A stretch of 64,000 bases of DNA from Physcomitrium patens (GCF_000002425.4 NC_037270.1:8351649-8415648), one strand, 5' to 3'. Shown: positions 37,804 through 48,435, counted from the first letter of the stretch. Made by a program: numbers and translations. Notes: generated by a model not told the origin, from the letters alone.

Positions 37804-38151
37804 TCAATACCAACGCAAGAAAATGAAAATCTGTCGCATCACATCCGCTATGAATTCCAATTGTTGTTCGCGAGGCAAATGATTCATCGGCCCTTGGAGC
37901 CAACGGTAGTGACCAACACCTTCAACCTCTGACCAAGCGTGGACTTTTGTGTCTTCATTGTGAAACTGTCCTCCAAACACACCTTCTGGCTGACCGTCGT
38001 AGGCAGGCTCGACCTCAAATACAATTACTAGCGATCTGTTGCTCGGTATCCTCCGACGTCGTTGTGGTGCAGGCGGTTCTTCATCTCGCGGTCGTCTTCG
38101 TGAGCTAGTCGCTTGAGATGACATAACAAGTGTAGTATCTTGACTATCCAT
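37804..38151 (-). CDS. Extra ORF of element A, function unknown
   Basis: A 115-codon open frame on the coding strand between the chromodomain and the 3' LTR. It starts MDSQDTTLVMSS, then an Arg-rich stretch (RRRPR and RRRR, residues 19-35) resembling a nuclear localisation or RNA-binding patch, then an acidic and aromatic half without a recognisable domain. No signal peptide or membrane segment is visible. Extra ORFs after integrase are known in several plant Ty3 lineages, but I cannot link this one to a family. The equivalent region of family B copies shows no clear match, so it seems specific to the A subfamily. It may simply be an open stretch of 3' untranslated RNA. Confidence 0.45.
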   Translation of the reverse strand: MDSQDTTLVMSSQATSSRRRPRDEEPPAPQRRRRIPSNRSLVIVFEVEPAYDGQPEGVFGGQFHNEDTKVHAWSEVEGVGHYRWLQGPMNHLPREQQLEFIADVMRQIFIFLRWY

Positions 38152-38284
38152 GTCTAAAGGCTAAAATGATGAGAGCAAACTATAGTTGCTAACAAAGTTC
38201 TACACTATCGAACTATGGATTTTGGAGGTGCCCTCCTCCCTTTTTATGCTACTTGATGAGCAAGCTTCAGCAAGAAGCTATCAT

Positions 38285-41200
38285 TGAATCGGCTTAGGTT
38301 TATGAGGATATCGTTGATGAAATTCTTGTACCTTTTTTGGCGCATTGGCAAGATTTTCGGCATGCTCCCACGTTCGTTCATTGATGTTGTATCCACTCTA
38401 ATGCACTAAATACTCCAATTTTCTTCTATTACGCCGTGAATCTAGTACCTTTTCCACCTCGTATTCCTCATGGTTTTCAATTTCGATACTTGGTGGCGGA
38501 CTTTGTACTCTTTGGGGAAAAGCTGACTCTCGATAAGGTTCCAAGAAAGACACGTGAAAGACTGGATGTACCTTCATAGTAGCTGGTAACTCCAGACGAT
38601 ATGCCACCGGATTGATCTGCTTCCCGATAACAAATGGCCCTAATCTCCGATAGTCCAATTTATCACATGGCCGCTTGGTCTTGATATTTCGTCGAAGAAG
38701 CCATACTTTACTTCCAACTTTAAAAGTAGGCGCCTCATTTCGATATTTATCTACAGATGCCTTGTAACTCTCTTGGGCAGATTGCAATTGAAGCTTCAAC
38801 GTCGCTTGAAGCTCCGATAGTTGCTTCACAAATCCTTCAGCTGCTGGGTTGTTATTTGCTAAAGAACTCAATAAATTGAGCTTGGGGTGGTATCCGTAGT
38901 TGGAGAAGAATAGTGTTTGTTGAGTTGACGCATGAAGAGTGTTGTTGTATGCGAACTCAGCAAGCGGTAGATATGCAGTCCAATCATCTTGTTGATAGTT
39001 GATGGTGCATCGTAAATATTGCTCCAAAACTTGATTCACCCGCTCCGTTTGACCGTCAGTTTGAGGATGAAAAGCCGAAGAGAGCTTAATATCCACCTTC
39101 AATATCTCAAAGAGGGACCTCCAAAACTTGGATACAAACTGAGTACCTCGATCCGACACGATATCATCTGGTAGGCCATGATAACGATATATGTTATCAA
39201 GAAAGAGTCTTGCGGTGTCTTCACTTGACGATGTTTTCTTGCAAGGCACGAAATGTGCCATCTTTGTAAATCGATCCACCACAACAAAGATGTTGTCAAA
39301 TGAATTCGATGGTGGTAGGTCCGTAATGAAGTCCATAGAAACTGAAGACCATGGTTGGTGCGGAATAGGCAATGGCTGGAGAAGTCCATATGGACGATGT
39401 CGAGGGATCTTGGATCTTGAACAAACATCACAAGAAAGGACAAATTCCTTCACATCCTTCCACATTTGGGGCCACCAAAAATCTCATGAAATGAGCTCCA
39501 AAGTCTTGTTGAATCCAAAATGTCCCGCAGCTGGAAAGTCGTGGCGAGATTGAAGTACTCGGAGTTGAGTTGGTCCTTTTGGGATATACAACCGCTCCTC
39601 AAAATACAGAAGATCTCCTTCCACCTTAAACTTGTCATTATCGACACGTTGTTTGATGTCAAGAGCTATAGAATCCTCAATGGTCGCAGTACGTACCTCG
39701 CTGAGGAAGCCATCATCAATAGTTGCAACAGTAGCAAAAATCCTGAATTTTTCTGGTTTCAACAATGTTGTACATTGTTGATCAAACGCTGCTTCTCCAG
39801 CCTTTGGCGCAAGATACGATCTCCTCGATAATGCGTCAGATAATCCTTGCTGTTTTCCAGGGCGGTAGGTGATAATAAAGTCAAATCGTGATAGAGACAT
39901 ATTCCATCGAGCTTGACGACGATTCAAAATTTGAGCTGTCATGAAGTACTCCAAATTCTTGTGGTCCGTATAAACAGTCACTGGATGTGCAGCTCCTTCG
40001 AGGAAGTGACGCCACTCTTGGAAGGCATCCACTATAGCAAGCAGCTCTTTGTCGTGGATCTCGTAGTTGATCTCAGCAGCAGAGAACTTTCGTGAATAGA
40101 ACGCAAGTGGGTGAAGCTTCTTGTCTATGCCCATCTGTGAAAGCACAGCTCCCAAAGCAAAATCTGAAGCATCTGTCTCTAAATAGAAAGCCTTTGCAAA
40201 GTCAGGGTGTACCAAGATTGGAGCCGTAGTGAATGCCGTCTTGAGATCTTGAAATGCTTTTGCTGCTTGTGATCCCCATTCGAGCTTGTCTTTGCTTGTT
40301 AGACACGTGAGTGGTGCAGAAACTTGAGAATAATTCTTGATGAAGATCCGATAGAAGTTAGCAAATCCAAGAAAACAGTGAACATCTCTAACCGTCTTCG
40401 GAACTTCCCAAGATATAATTGCTTCTACCTTTTTTGGATCCATCTTCAAGCCCTCTGTAGTCGCAATGAAGCCCAAAAATTCCATCTCATTCTGGTGAAA
40501 TTGACACTTCTCCAACTTGGCGTAGAGTCCTCGTTCGCGTAGTTTTTCAAGAACCAAACAAACGTGCTTCTCATGTTCTTCTTCATTCTTGGAAAATATC
40601 AAAATATCATCCAGATAGATGACAACAAAGTCATCGAGGTACTCCCGAAAGATGTCGTTCATCATATGCTGAAAGACCGCTGGAGCATTGGTAAGACCAA
40701 AAGGCATGACATTGTACTCAAAATGGCCATACCTTGTACGAAAGGCTGTCTTCCATTCATCTCCTTCTTTGATTCGCACAAGGTTGTAGGCTCCTCTTAA
40801 ATCAATCTTTGTAAAAATTCTTGCACGTCCAAGTTGATCTAAGAGGCCGGAGATCAAAGGTAAGGAATAGCGATTTTTCTTGGTCACCTTGTTGAGTCCT
40901 CGGTAGTCCACGCACATCCGCAGTGAGCCATCCTTTTTCTTCATGAATAGGATTGGTGCTCCAGCTGGCGACTTTGAATGTCGAATAAAATTCTTGGCTA
41001 GATTCTCATCGATGTACTTCCGCAATTCTGCCAACTCTGTCTGCGATAGGTTGTATATTGGACCAAAAGGTGGTTGCGCTCCTTCCTCTAAGTCTATGGC
41101 GCAATCATATGGTCGATGTTTCGGCAGTATATCGACGTTCTTCTTCTGAAACACGTCTTCAAAATCCCTATATTGCTCTGGTATATTCGATGTTGAGATA

Positions 41201-41628
41201 TTCTCGCCGCTAGTTGGAGCTGCATAAATGACAAATGGTGCGCCTTCCTTGGACGAACTTAGGAACGCTCTCGCTCCAATAAACATGGATTTCTTCATGT
41301 AGGTTCTACCAACAGGTTTATTATTATTTTTTTCAGGAAATGTTATCCTTCGTAGCCTCCAATCAATGGACGGATTATGATCTTCTAACCAAGAAAGACC
41401 AAAGATAACAGGGCTTGATGGGGTTCTAATAATATTAAAAATAACGTGACTACTATGGTCCTTAAACACCACTTCTATAGGTTCTGATTCGTGGGTAACG
41501 TTGCCTGACAATAAGGGTCGTCCATCTATCACCTCTACGTGAACAGGTTTGGACTTCTGTACTAAACGGATCTTGTGGCGTTTAGCAAACTCTTCATCTA
41601 AAAAACAAGTAGATGCTCCCGAATCCAA
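38285..41628 (-). pseudogene. Element A pol: protease, RT, RNase H, integrase, chromodomain
   Basis: Replication enzymes of the element. Domains from the right: aspartic protease with MDSGASTCFLDEEF (start near 41628); reverse transcriptase with VDYRGLNKV and the catalytic YLDDILIFS box near 40600; RNase H with TDASDFALGAVLSQ and YTDHKNLEYF; integrase with a zinc-finger region ending CDVCSRSK, catalytic-core blocks MDFITDLP, DRGTQFVSKFW and HPQTDGQTERVNQ; and a C-terminal chromodomain with YEVEKVLDSRRNRRKLEYLV that would direct integration to particular chromatin. The FLGFANFYR and HPDFAKAFYLETDASDFALG wording is typical of the Tf1/sushi/Tcn1 side of chromoviruses. It is almost intact with about two breaks. 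Confidence 0.92.
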
Positions 41629-41753
41629 TTAAGCTAAAGTTTTTTGTTTTTGAAGGCCTAAAAACAAAGGAATTGTAAAACAACGGGCAGATTGGACAGA
41701 GAAGGAGGAACCTGATTGTTGTCGTGATATTAGATTGTCCAGCCGCACGGTTC

Positions 41754-42755
41754 CTACTGTGGCTGGGCGTCGTCGTTTTCCGGAATCATCGCACTTCTAG
41801 TCTTGACAGGGTGCCAATTTTGCTTCTTTGGGCAATTTCCAACCTTGTGACCTTCTTCTCCACAGTACAAACATAACCCTTCCTCCATACGCCGTTTCTT
41901 CTCTGTTGGAGTAAGAGATCGGACACGCGCCGTGTCGATTTGCATGTCTGTTGCCTCCGAATGTGAGTTTAAGCTATTTGCAGACATAGTCACGTTGTAA
42001 CGAGTCATTTGGTGTCTTGGACGTTGGTCTTGGCGACGCTGGAATAGGCGGTTGTCACACTTTACAGCTTGGCTAATAGCTTCGTTGAGCGTTTGAGGAT
42101 CAGGAAGAGATAACAGCAAGTCCTTCACATCATCCTTCAAGCCCCAATAAAACTGACTCACCAACGCCTCTTCACCCCAATTAATGTCACTTGCCAATTG
42201 TCTGAAATCCGAGGCATAGACTGATGCAGAGCGTGTTCCTTGTCGTAGCGATCGGGTCTTTGTTGTAGCCCATCGAACTTTATCATGCTCGCCAAATGCT
42301 TCTGCAAACGCCTCCAAGAACGTTTCAAAGTTGCTCAGGATTGGCGATCGCTTCTCAAACAAGGGAGTAAACCAAGACAGAGCTTGTGTTGTAAGCAAGG
42401 TTCCAACAAGCCCAACACGCGCTTCTTCCGTCGGATAACGTTCGGGCTGTAAAATTGTTATCAACCTGATTTGGTTGACAAAACCTCGAAACTTGGAACG
42501 AGTTCCATCAAACTTATCCGGAAGACTAACTCGAGGCTCCTTTCGTTGTAGGACTACTCGATCTTGTTGAAATGGAGGTAGAACTGCTTCTTCTGGCGCA
42601 GAAGTTTGAGGCTGATATGCTTTAGATGGCGCTATCCCAGATGCTCCATTGTTATGGAGTCCTACCATGACTCCTTCGATCTCTGTTGTCCTATGTGACA
42701 ACGAGGCAAGAGCATTTATGATGGAGTCTAGTTTGGATTCCAAACTTTCAGCCAT
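41754..42755 (-). CDS. Element A gag
   Basis: A 333-residue open frame for the virus-like-particle protein, read before pol. Residues 1-50 look helical and coiled-coil-like (MAESLESKLDSIINALASLS). The capsid-like domain spans about residues 70-250 and includes LPDKFDGTRSKFRGFVNQIR and FYWGLKDDVKDLLLSLPD. One CCHC zinc knuckle, CLYCGEEGHKVGNC, lies near residues 295-308. Length and layout fit sushi/PEG10-like gag proteins. The start is the first Met after the leader, whose other strand-specific signals (primer sites) lie some 270 bases upstream. Pol starts about 130 bases downstream on the same strand. The frame is intact, consistent with the element's youth. Confidence 0.9.
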   Translation of the reverse strand: MAESLESKLDSIINALASLSHRTTEIEGVMVGLHNNGASGIAPSKAYQPQTSAPEEAVLPPFQQDRVVLQRKEPRVSLPDKFDGTRSKFRGFVNQIRLITILQPERYPTEEARVGLVGTLLTTQALSWFTPLFEKRSPILSNFETFLEAFAEAFGEHDKVRWATTKTRSLRQGTRSASVYASDFRQLASDINWGEEALVSQFYWGLKDDVKDLLLSLPDPQTLNEAISQAVKCDNRLFQRRQDQRPRHQMTRYNVTMSANSLNSHSEATDMQIDTARVRSLTPTEKKRRMEEGLCLYCGEEGHKVGNCPKKQNWHPVKTRSAMIPENDDAQPQ

Positions 42756-43023
42756 TTTAACGTCTTAACCTTCGGCTAACCTTCAGAAAGAAAAAAAAAG
42801 AGTTTTGACAAGAGGACAATATTGGTTCAGAGGAGAGTACTCCGCAACCTCTAAAACGCCTTAAGACTCCAAGATGAGGGGTAATCCACTCTCTCCAAGA
42901 AGAATAAGGCTCCAATATTGAGAAAGAAGAGATATCAGTTTAGAGGAGGATAATCCGCAACCTCTAAAACACTAGCACACCTTCAAGAAGAGGGGTAATC
43001 CACTCTCTAATAAGAAGGAACTA

Positions 43024-43035
43024 GCTCTGATACCA
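43024..43035 (-). other. Perfect initiator tRNA-Met complement
   Basis: TGGTATCAGAGC on the minus strand equals the standard plant initiator-tRNA-Met primer site, but lies 23 bases inside the LTR edge instead of beside it. Confidence 0.75.
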
Positions 43036-43045
43036 GTGAAAATGT

Positions 43046-43058
43046 AGTCTCGACGAAC
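43046..43058 (-). other. Putative self-priming primer-binding site
   Basis: GTTCGTCGAGACT directly abuts the 5' LTR on the minus strand. It pairs with AGTCTCGACAAC at 43183-43194, the predicted transcript start, as 9 + 3 base pairs around one bulged C, the same design as at 14345-14358. Confidence 0.65.
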
Positions 43059-43185
43059 TGTCACGGACACAAAATACAGACTTGAAATCTAACAAGAAGT
43101 TCACGAAGAAGTGGCAGAACTAGATTAAACAGATGAGTACAAGAACAACACCAGAAAGGTGAGCTAGAACTCCAAGAGATGTGTT

Positions 43186-43215
43186 GTCGAGACTGAAGAA
43201 CCCTTCAGCCTCGAC
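43186..43215 (-). other. 13-bp hairpin near transcript start, 5' LTR
   Basis: Same structure as 37459-37488. Its 3' arm overlaps the predicted self-primer. Confidence 0.85.
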
Positions 43216-43217
43216 TC

Positions 43218-43227
43218 CTATATATAC
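43218..43227 (-). promoter_or_regulatory. LTR TATA box, 5' LTR
   Basis: GTATATATAG on the minus strand. About 31 bases downstream lies 43195, the first base of the predicted self-primer. Confidence 0.7.
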
Positions 43228-43330
43228 TACTGAATAGGAAGCTTCTCGAGCTACTTCCGCTAACTAGGACGCTTCTCCAACAACTTCTACTAATTAGGAA
43301 ACTTCTCGAGCAACTTCCTAGAATCTATCA

Positions 43331-43414
43331 GAATATTCTAGAACCTTCTAAGAATATTCTAGAACCTTCTAAGAGAATCTTTAGGGAATATTCTAAGAAT
43401 CTTCTAGAACCTTC
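43331..43414 (-). promoter_or_regulatory. Heat-shock element array, 5' LTR
   Basis: Three perfect four-unit GAA/TTC arrays at 43331-43348, 43352-43369 and 43397-43414, in the U3 that would drive transcription of the element. Confidence 0.8.
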
Positions 43415-44340
43415 TAAAGGAATCTTTAGAGAATCTTTAGAAGAATATTCTAGAAGAATATTCGAAGAATCTTCCAATGTATGTCCATGACATATTTTGG
43501 ACAAGGTATAGGTAATTTGAATACAATGTCATGCCTTTTGAACTAACTAATGCAATAACTATATTCCAACACTTGATAAATGATGTTTTTTGAAAAAAAT
43601 TGGATAATTTTTTTATTTGTTACCTTGATGACATTTTGATCTATTCAAAAAGTCTTAAAGAATATGAAGAATATGTGAGGTTGATGTTACAAAAGTTAAA
43701 TGATACAAGCTAAAATATACAATATTTTCTTTGTTTTGCTAATTTTTATTAGATATTTATTAGGAACTATTTTCAAGTGCCAGTTCCACTTATTTGCTTG
43801 ACATTGAAAGATAAATTGAATTAATAGCCTCAAACATACAAGGCTTTTTAAGACTTCAAGTTGATTTTTATTTCATTTCCAATCTTAGTATATTAATTTT
43901 ATTTTTATTTTTTAAAAAACTTTATATATAAAATTAATGCATCAAATTTTGCACTAAAGGTTGTACTATTATTAAAAATAAAAAGACAAGAAACTAAATC
44001 CCATGGAATTTTATTATCAAAAAATTTCAATTAATAAGATTAATCATGAAATCTATAATTATAAAACTTCTTATTATTTTAGATTCCTTCTAATAATGGT
44101 GCCATTTACTTAAAGGTGATTCACATCTAATGATTGTATATATAGATTATAAGAATCTTGAGTATTTTATGAAAATTCATATTTTAGATTGTTGCCAAGG
44201 TGAATGGAATATGTTTCTATCTTGTTTTGATTTAAATATTACATATTGACGTGGAAAATAATAAAGAACTTTAGATGCTTTATCTAGCCAATTATACCTT
44301 GTGTTAAAAAAATTATAGGAGCAAAATAGGTTGATTTAAG

Positions 44341-44929
44341 TTATGGGTGAGTCAATTTAATATTCTTTTATGTAAATTGTAAATATTAAAGAGTTTATAA
44401 ATAAAAATAAAGTATATTGCATTGTAATATATTATAGATAAAAAGTAGTTTATGATTCTGATTGTACAAACTAATTACTTGTACTATTTTTTTTCTATGG
44501 TTATACAAAATACTCTTTCCTATATTTAATTACTAATCAGAACAAAACTTCATCAAAAATAATTAGAGGGTTTTTCTGGCAATTGTAATTATAAATTTAG
44601 TTTAATGATTCTTTTTGTCAACTAATTTAAATTTTACTATCAATTCCTTTATTTTAGGCATTTGATTCATTTATGCAATGCCTTCATTTAACACAATTAA
44701 TGACAACAATAAAGTGAAAAAACCTAATTTTAGAATCAAAACCATTTCTGTTACCCATCTTTTGTTCCTAAAATTTAAGTCTTATTTCCTTGCTTCCATC
44801 CACAAACCACAGTCATCCATTTAATTCCTTATTAGCATCCATCCAATCATCACATTCATTCATTTGTCCATCCACTACTCTCATACCATACCTTCCTTTC
44901 TGCCTTCCAATATTTGTTCACACTTCAGA
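44341..44929. other. AT-rich spacer with pyrimidine-rich end
   Basis: No gene. From about 44760 the plus strand becomes C/T-rich and A-poor, leading into the GC-rich island. Confidence 0.4.
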
Positions 44930-47165
44930 AGTGATACTGAACAGAATAACGAGTAATGCAGTAACTCTACGGTTCAGCTTGTGCTCCACCTCCACTTTTT
45001 TCTCGTTCTACTCAGGAGGGCTTCTAGCTCTCAGCATATGGCTCCGCCGGATTCCGGCACTGGCAGCGCAGGAATGAACCGACGGTGCAGAACCCCCGCA
45101 TTGCACCATTCCCAAAGCTAACCGAAAGTTTTCATTTGCGTGACATGCCGATAACGAGTCCTGTGAACCTGATCCACCAGTTTCGGTCTCGAGCTTTACA
45201 GGTAACTACAGCTGCTTCTCGATCTGGCAATTGAAGCTCGTTAACTAGCCCAAGGATTACGACAGCTGTTCATGCTCACCCGCCACTAGACACGATACGG
45301 ACAAACGTCAACTCTGACCCGAGGTTCGATCATCGAGGCTGTAACACCTTAAATTACACCTGAGCTAGTCATGGTTTTGTGTTGATGCATATTCTTGTGT
45401 AATCAGCAACATCATTTTATTATTGAAGGTAGACGCTCTTGCGGGATTGTAGAATTAAGGTGAGGATTTTCCTGCGATTAGGAGCACCTGCACCGCGATA
45501 AAAAATATGGCGTAGCCATACCTAAATTGTTATGGTCAATTGCTCCACTCCCCGCGTGGTCAGTGAAAAACTAGTATAGGGCCCGTCACATGTAGGTTTG
45601 GGCGCATCAAATTTAGCGTAATCAGAGAAGCCATGCAAAATCCTATGTGAAATCCATCATTTTTATTTCAAGATCAAGGATCGCTAAAAATATATGGACT
45701 CGTGGACTGAATCCACCACGCGGCAGTCACTCGGGCCTCTTAGCCTACGTACCGTATGGGGGGGGTATAAGCCAGGAACCAGATTGGGTTAGACGGCGGA
45801 TCCCACCACTGAGCCTATTGGGGCACGAGTGGAAATACTCTGATTTGTAAGGTAGGTCATAGCGTCGTCTGCCAGCCTGCTAAAGAGCATCCAATCGTCA
45901 ATGAATTTGGACGTTACATTGGCACATGATTCTAACGATTGCTTGATTGGGACGGAGCTGCATCCTTCATCGGCCAGAATTTTCAGTAACCGATTGATAT
46001 TGTGATGTCATGAACCGTCATGACTATCTTGTTTGTTTCCCAGGATTGGTGTCTCCACGAGAAAGGTCGGGCTGCTTTACAGTCTTCTGTAGGATCTGCC
46101 CACGTTCATCTGCTGACTGCGTCACCAATGGACAAACTTTCGTCACCAACAGCTTCGACACACTTTAATCAGTGTACCGAAGACACCGTTCGCTGTTAAT
46201 TCTTAATTCTGTACGACCGTGTCAGTACAGTTCAGATGATTGCATGTTCAAGCCTACATGATAAATCTGAGAGAAACTGAATTGCGATGTTGCTAACGAA
46301 GAACCGTCGCCAAGAAAATTGAACAAGCGGGACGGATTACGGGAAGGTAGATGTGTCATCCTGGATACGTCTTTTTGCAGAAGGTGCGAAGTGGCTAAGC
46401 ACCACCGCAACATCGGCACAAATCCTGTCACGGTTCATTTAATATGCATAATTTTACACTTGTAGATATTTTTTGGTTGTGGCCAGAGAACTAATTACCC
46501 GACTCCAAACAGTAGGGATGTTTATGATATTCGAGGTTAGGCTTCGTGTCTGTACTAGTCTCAGGTGATGAGGCTATCTCCAACTCATCATTATGCAGAT
46601 GGAACATAGTATGTGGATCCCACAATGACGACGAAATAGCTAATGTCACCATGAATCTCCGTCCACCTCAGGGCCATGATCAATGTGCAGTGCGCTGCTG
46701 CGAGTGAGCCATACTCTTCAGTTTCGTGGATCTATATTCCAGACATCTAAAGTCAATGAACCATTGAGGAAAAAGCAGATTATCGTCGAGAGCTATTTGG
46801 AACAATTCAGGAAGAGTGCTTCACAAATCAAGGGCCTACACATGAAGACAGACAAGCGTGAGCTAGAACTAATGATTTCTGTTCCAGCACAATCCTAAAA
46901 GACTAACATGTTCTCGAAGGTTTGGCAGTAGTATTAACATAACCATTTAGAGTGAATCCATCTCAGATCGTCTCAGCTTCGGCATCACTACACTGAAAGA
47001 AAACAAAGTCATCGTTGAATCTAAGAACGCTTGAATGGGAGCTAAGAACCTTGCATGAAGTCTGAGTAGCTCCTCTGCCTGGTCACAAATTAGGGTTACC
47101 TGATTTCTCTGAAGGGTGAAGTCTCATGCCCTTCGATAATTCAACGTGTTTGTTGACTTCCCAAT
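44930..47165. other. GC- and CpG-rich island of unknown origin
   Basis: About 2.2 kb with near-balanced base composition and many CpG sites, bounded on both sides by strongly AT-rich DNA. No frame exceeds about 100 codons and no known motif is visible. A 67-codon plus-strand stretch open between stops (about 45024-45230) includes QNPRIAPFPKLTESFHLRDM and ends near a possible GT splice donor, but is not recognised. Candidates are an inserted piece of mitochondrial DNA (balanced GC, little coding), an unmethylated host gene remnant, or another foreign insertion. Confidence 0.5.
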
Positions 47166-47805
47166 GCTTCTTACGTTATATTTGTGTACCAATTTATTCG
47201 TAGCATTAGTAACATTAGTTACGTGGTTTTAGGGAGAATATTTTAGAACATATGTGTGATTTTTAATTATATATTTATTTATTTTTGCACATGTGTGACT
47301 AAACTCACTGTATGAATTGTGAGTCAATGAAAAATATCACTACCAATTACATGTATCAACCACAATTCAAGTCAAATCTAAAAAGATGTGTTTATTAATC
47401 ATTACAGAATTTGGAACCTTGTATTCATTTCATAAGCTTTTCAACATGCATATAGCAATTTATATTTTTGGACAACATCAATAAAGTAAAGAAATGTGTT
47501 AAAAATTTATTAGACTATTTTCTAAGACAGTCCTAAGACCATTTTTGTGTAATTTCCTTAGAAGTTCACAACAAGCATAAAACATATTATTCAAGCTTGT
47601 ACAAATATCTTGAACGATCCTTCACAACGTATTTTTAGATTTAAGAAAATACTTGAAGAAAATATTGAAAAGTATAAAAAAATTGTAATTTTTTTAAAAA
47701 TAGTATTGCTAATTATAAGATATATTAAATATTAAGATATGTTTATTTCTTATATTAAGTAATTTTGTTGCATGAAGTTTTTACTTCTATTATATAATTT
47801 TTATA

Positions 47806-47832
47806 CTATATATATATATATATATATATATA
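47806..47832. repeat. (TA)n microsatellite
   Basis: TA run of about 13 units. Confidence 0.9.
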
Positions 47833-48435
47833 GAATTAAAAAATTTATATGTTTTAAAATTTTAATTCTAAGAATTTATTTAAAATGGATTTTTTTAAAA
47901 AAAAAGAAAAAAGACTGAATCTTAAGTTAAATTAAATTTATTCAACTCAAGTCTTTGGAGAAGTTATATGGTTTTATATTTTATTTAATTAATTCTATTA
48001 TAAATTCTATTTTTTTATTACTTATCTAAAATAGTTATAGTTTATTATATTTTAATTTTAAACTAATTTTTTATTTTTTAAAAATATATAAATATTATAA
48101 AATTATACCAAATAATTCTATTAATTGATATAAATATTTTATTATTTTATTCTTTAATAATATTTGATCTATGGTTTTAATAGATGAATTTAAAAAGAAA
48201 TATATTAACATTTTATTACTTTTGCAAGATCTTTGTAAGATTTCTATGTATACTTATTGATATCAATATATAATAGGCACAATTCTTTGTAATTAAGTTA
48301 ATTTTTATATGAAGAAATATTACATTAAAATTTTAATAGCCAAATTTATTATAAGAATTACTAGTCTATTTTAAAAATAAAATAATAATATTATATTTTC
48401 AATCTTAAATATTATATTGTATTATGATGATTAAA

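Larger units (their letters stand above)
37332..43492 (-). mobile_element. Young Ty3 chromovirus (element A), nearly whole
   Basis: A 6.16-kb minus-strand LTR retrotransposon with LTRs at 43059-43492 (5') and 37332-37753 (3'), TG...CA ends and a perfect 5-bp target duplication TATTT (37327-37331 and 43493-43497). It has primer site, polypurine tract, gag, and pol in the order protease, reverse transcriptase, RNase H, integrase, chromodomain, plus an extra ORF. The LTRs differ by only two substitutions and one 12-base length difference: about 0.2 million years at the grass rate of 1.3e-8, or about 1 million at a slow conifer-like rate. It looks almost whole with about two breaks in pol. Sequence style is closer to Tf1/sushi/Tcn1 chromoviruses than to plant CRM, Reina or Del clades. 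Confidence 0.95.
43059..43492 (-). repeat. Element A 5' LTR
   Basis: 434 bp. The target duplication TATTT follows at 43493-43497. TATA box at 43218-43227, hairpin at 43186-43215, heat-shock elements at 43331-43414. Confidence 0.95.
35871..44340 (+). mobile_element. Old family B chromovirus, split by element A
   Basis: Plus-strand fossil. The gag end (35871-36360), protease (about 36400-36760) and first half of reverse transcriptase (36850-37331) lie left of element A. The rest of reverse transcriptase (43498-43730) and RNase H (43740-44340) lie right of it. The two sides meet within the same conserved reverse transcriptase stretch, which confirms that A inserted into a copy of a related family. 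Many breaks. Confidence 0.78.

Noticed and set aside
39191-40800. Several open frames on the plus strand opposite pol of element A
   Set aside because: They are shadows of an intact, GC-balanced pol coding region in other frames and have no recognisable motifs.
43024-43035. Initiator tRNA-Met complement as the working primer site of element A
   Set aside because: It lies 23 bases from the LTR edge, whereas the integrated end matches priming directly at the edge. It is kept as a separate observation.
45647-46898. 60-70-codon frames in the CpG-rich island (45647-45850, 46222-46431, 46683-46898)
   Set aside because: They are no longer than expected by chance at balanced GC content and match no known motif.
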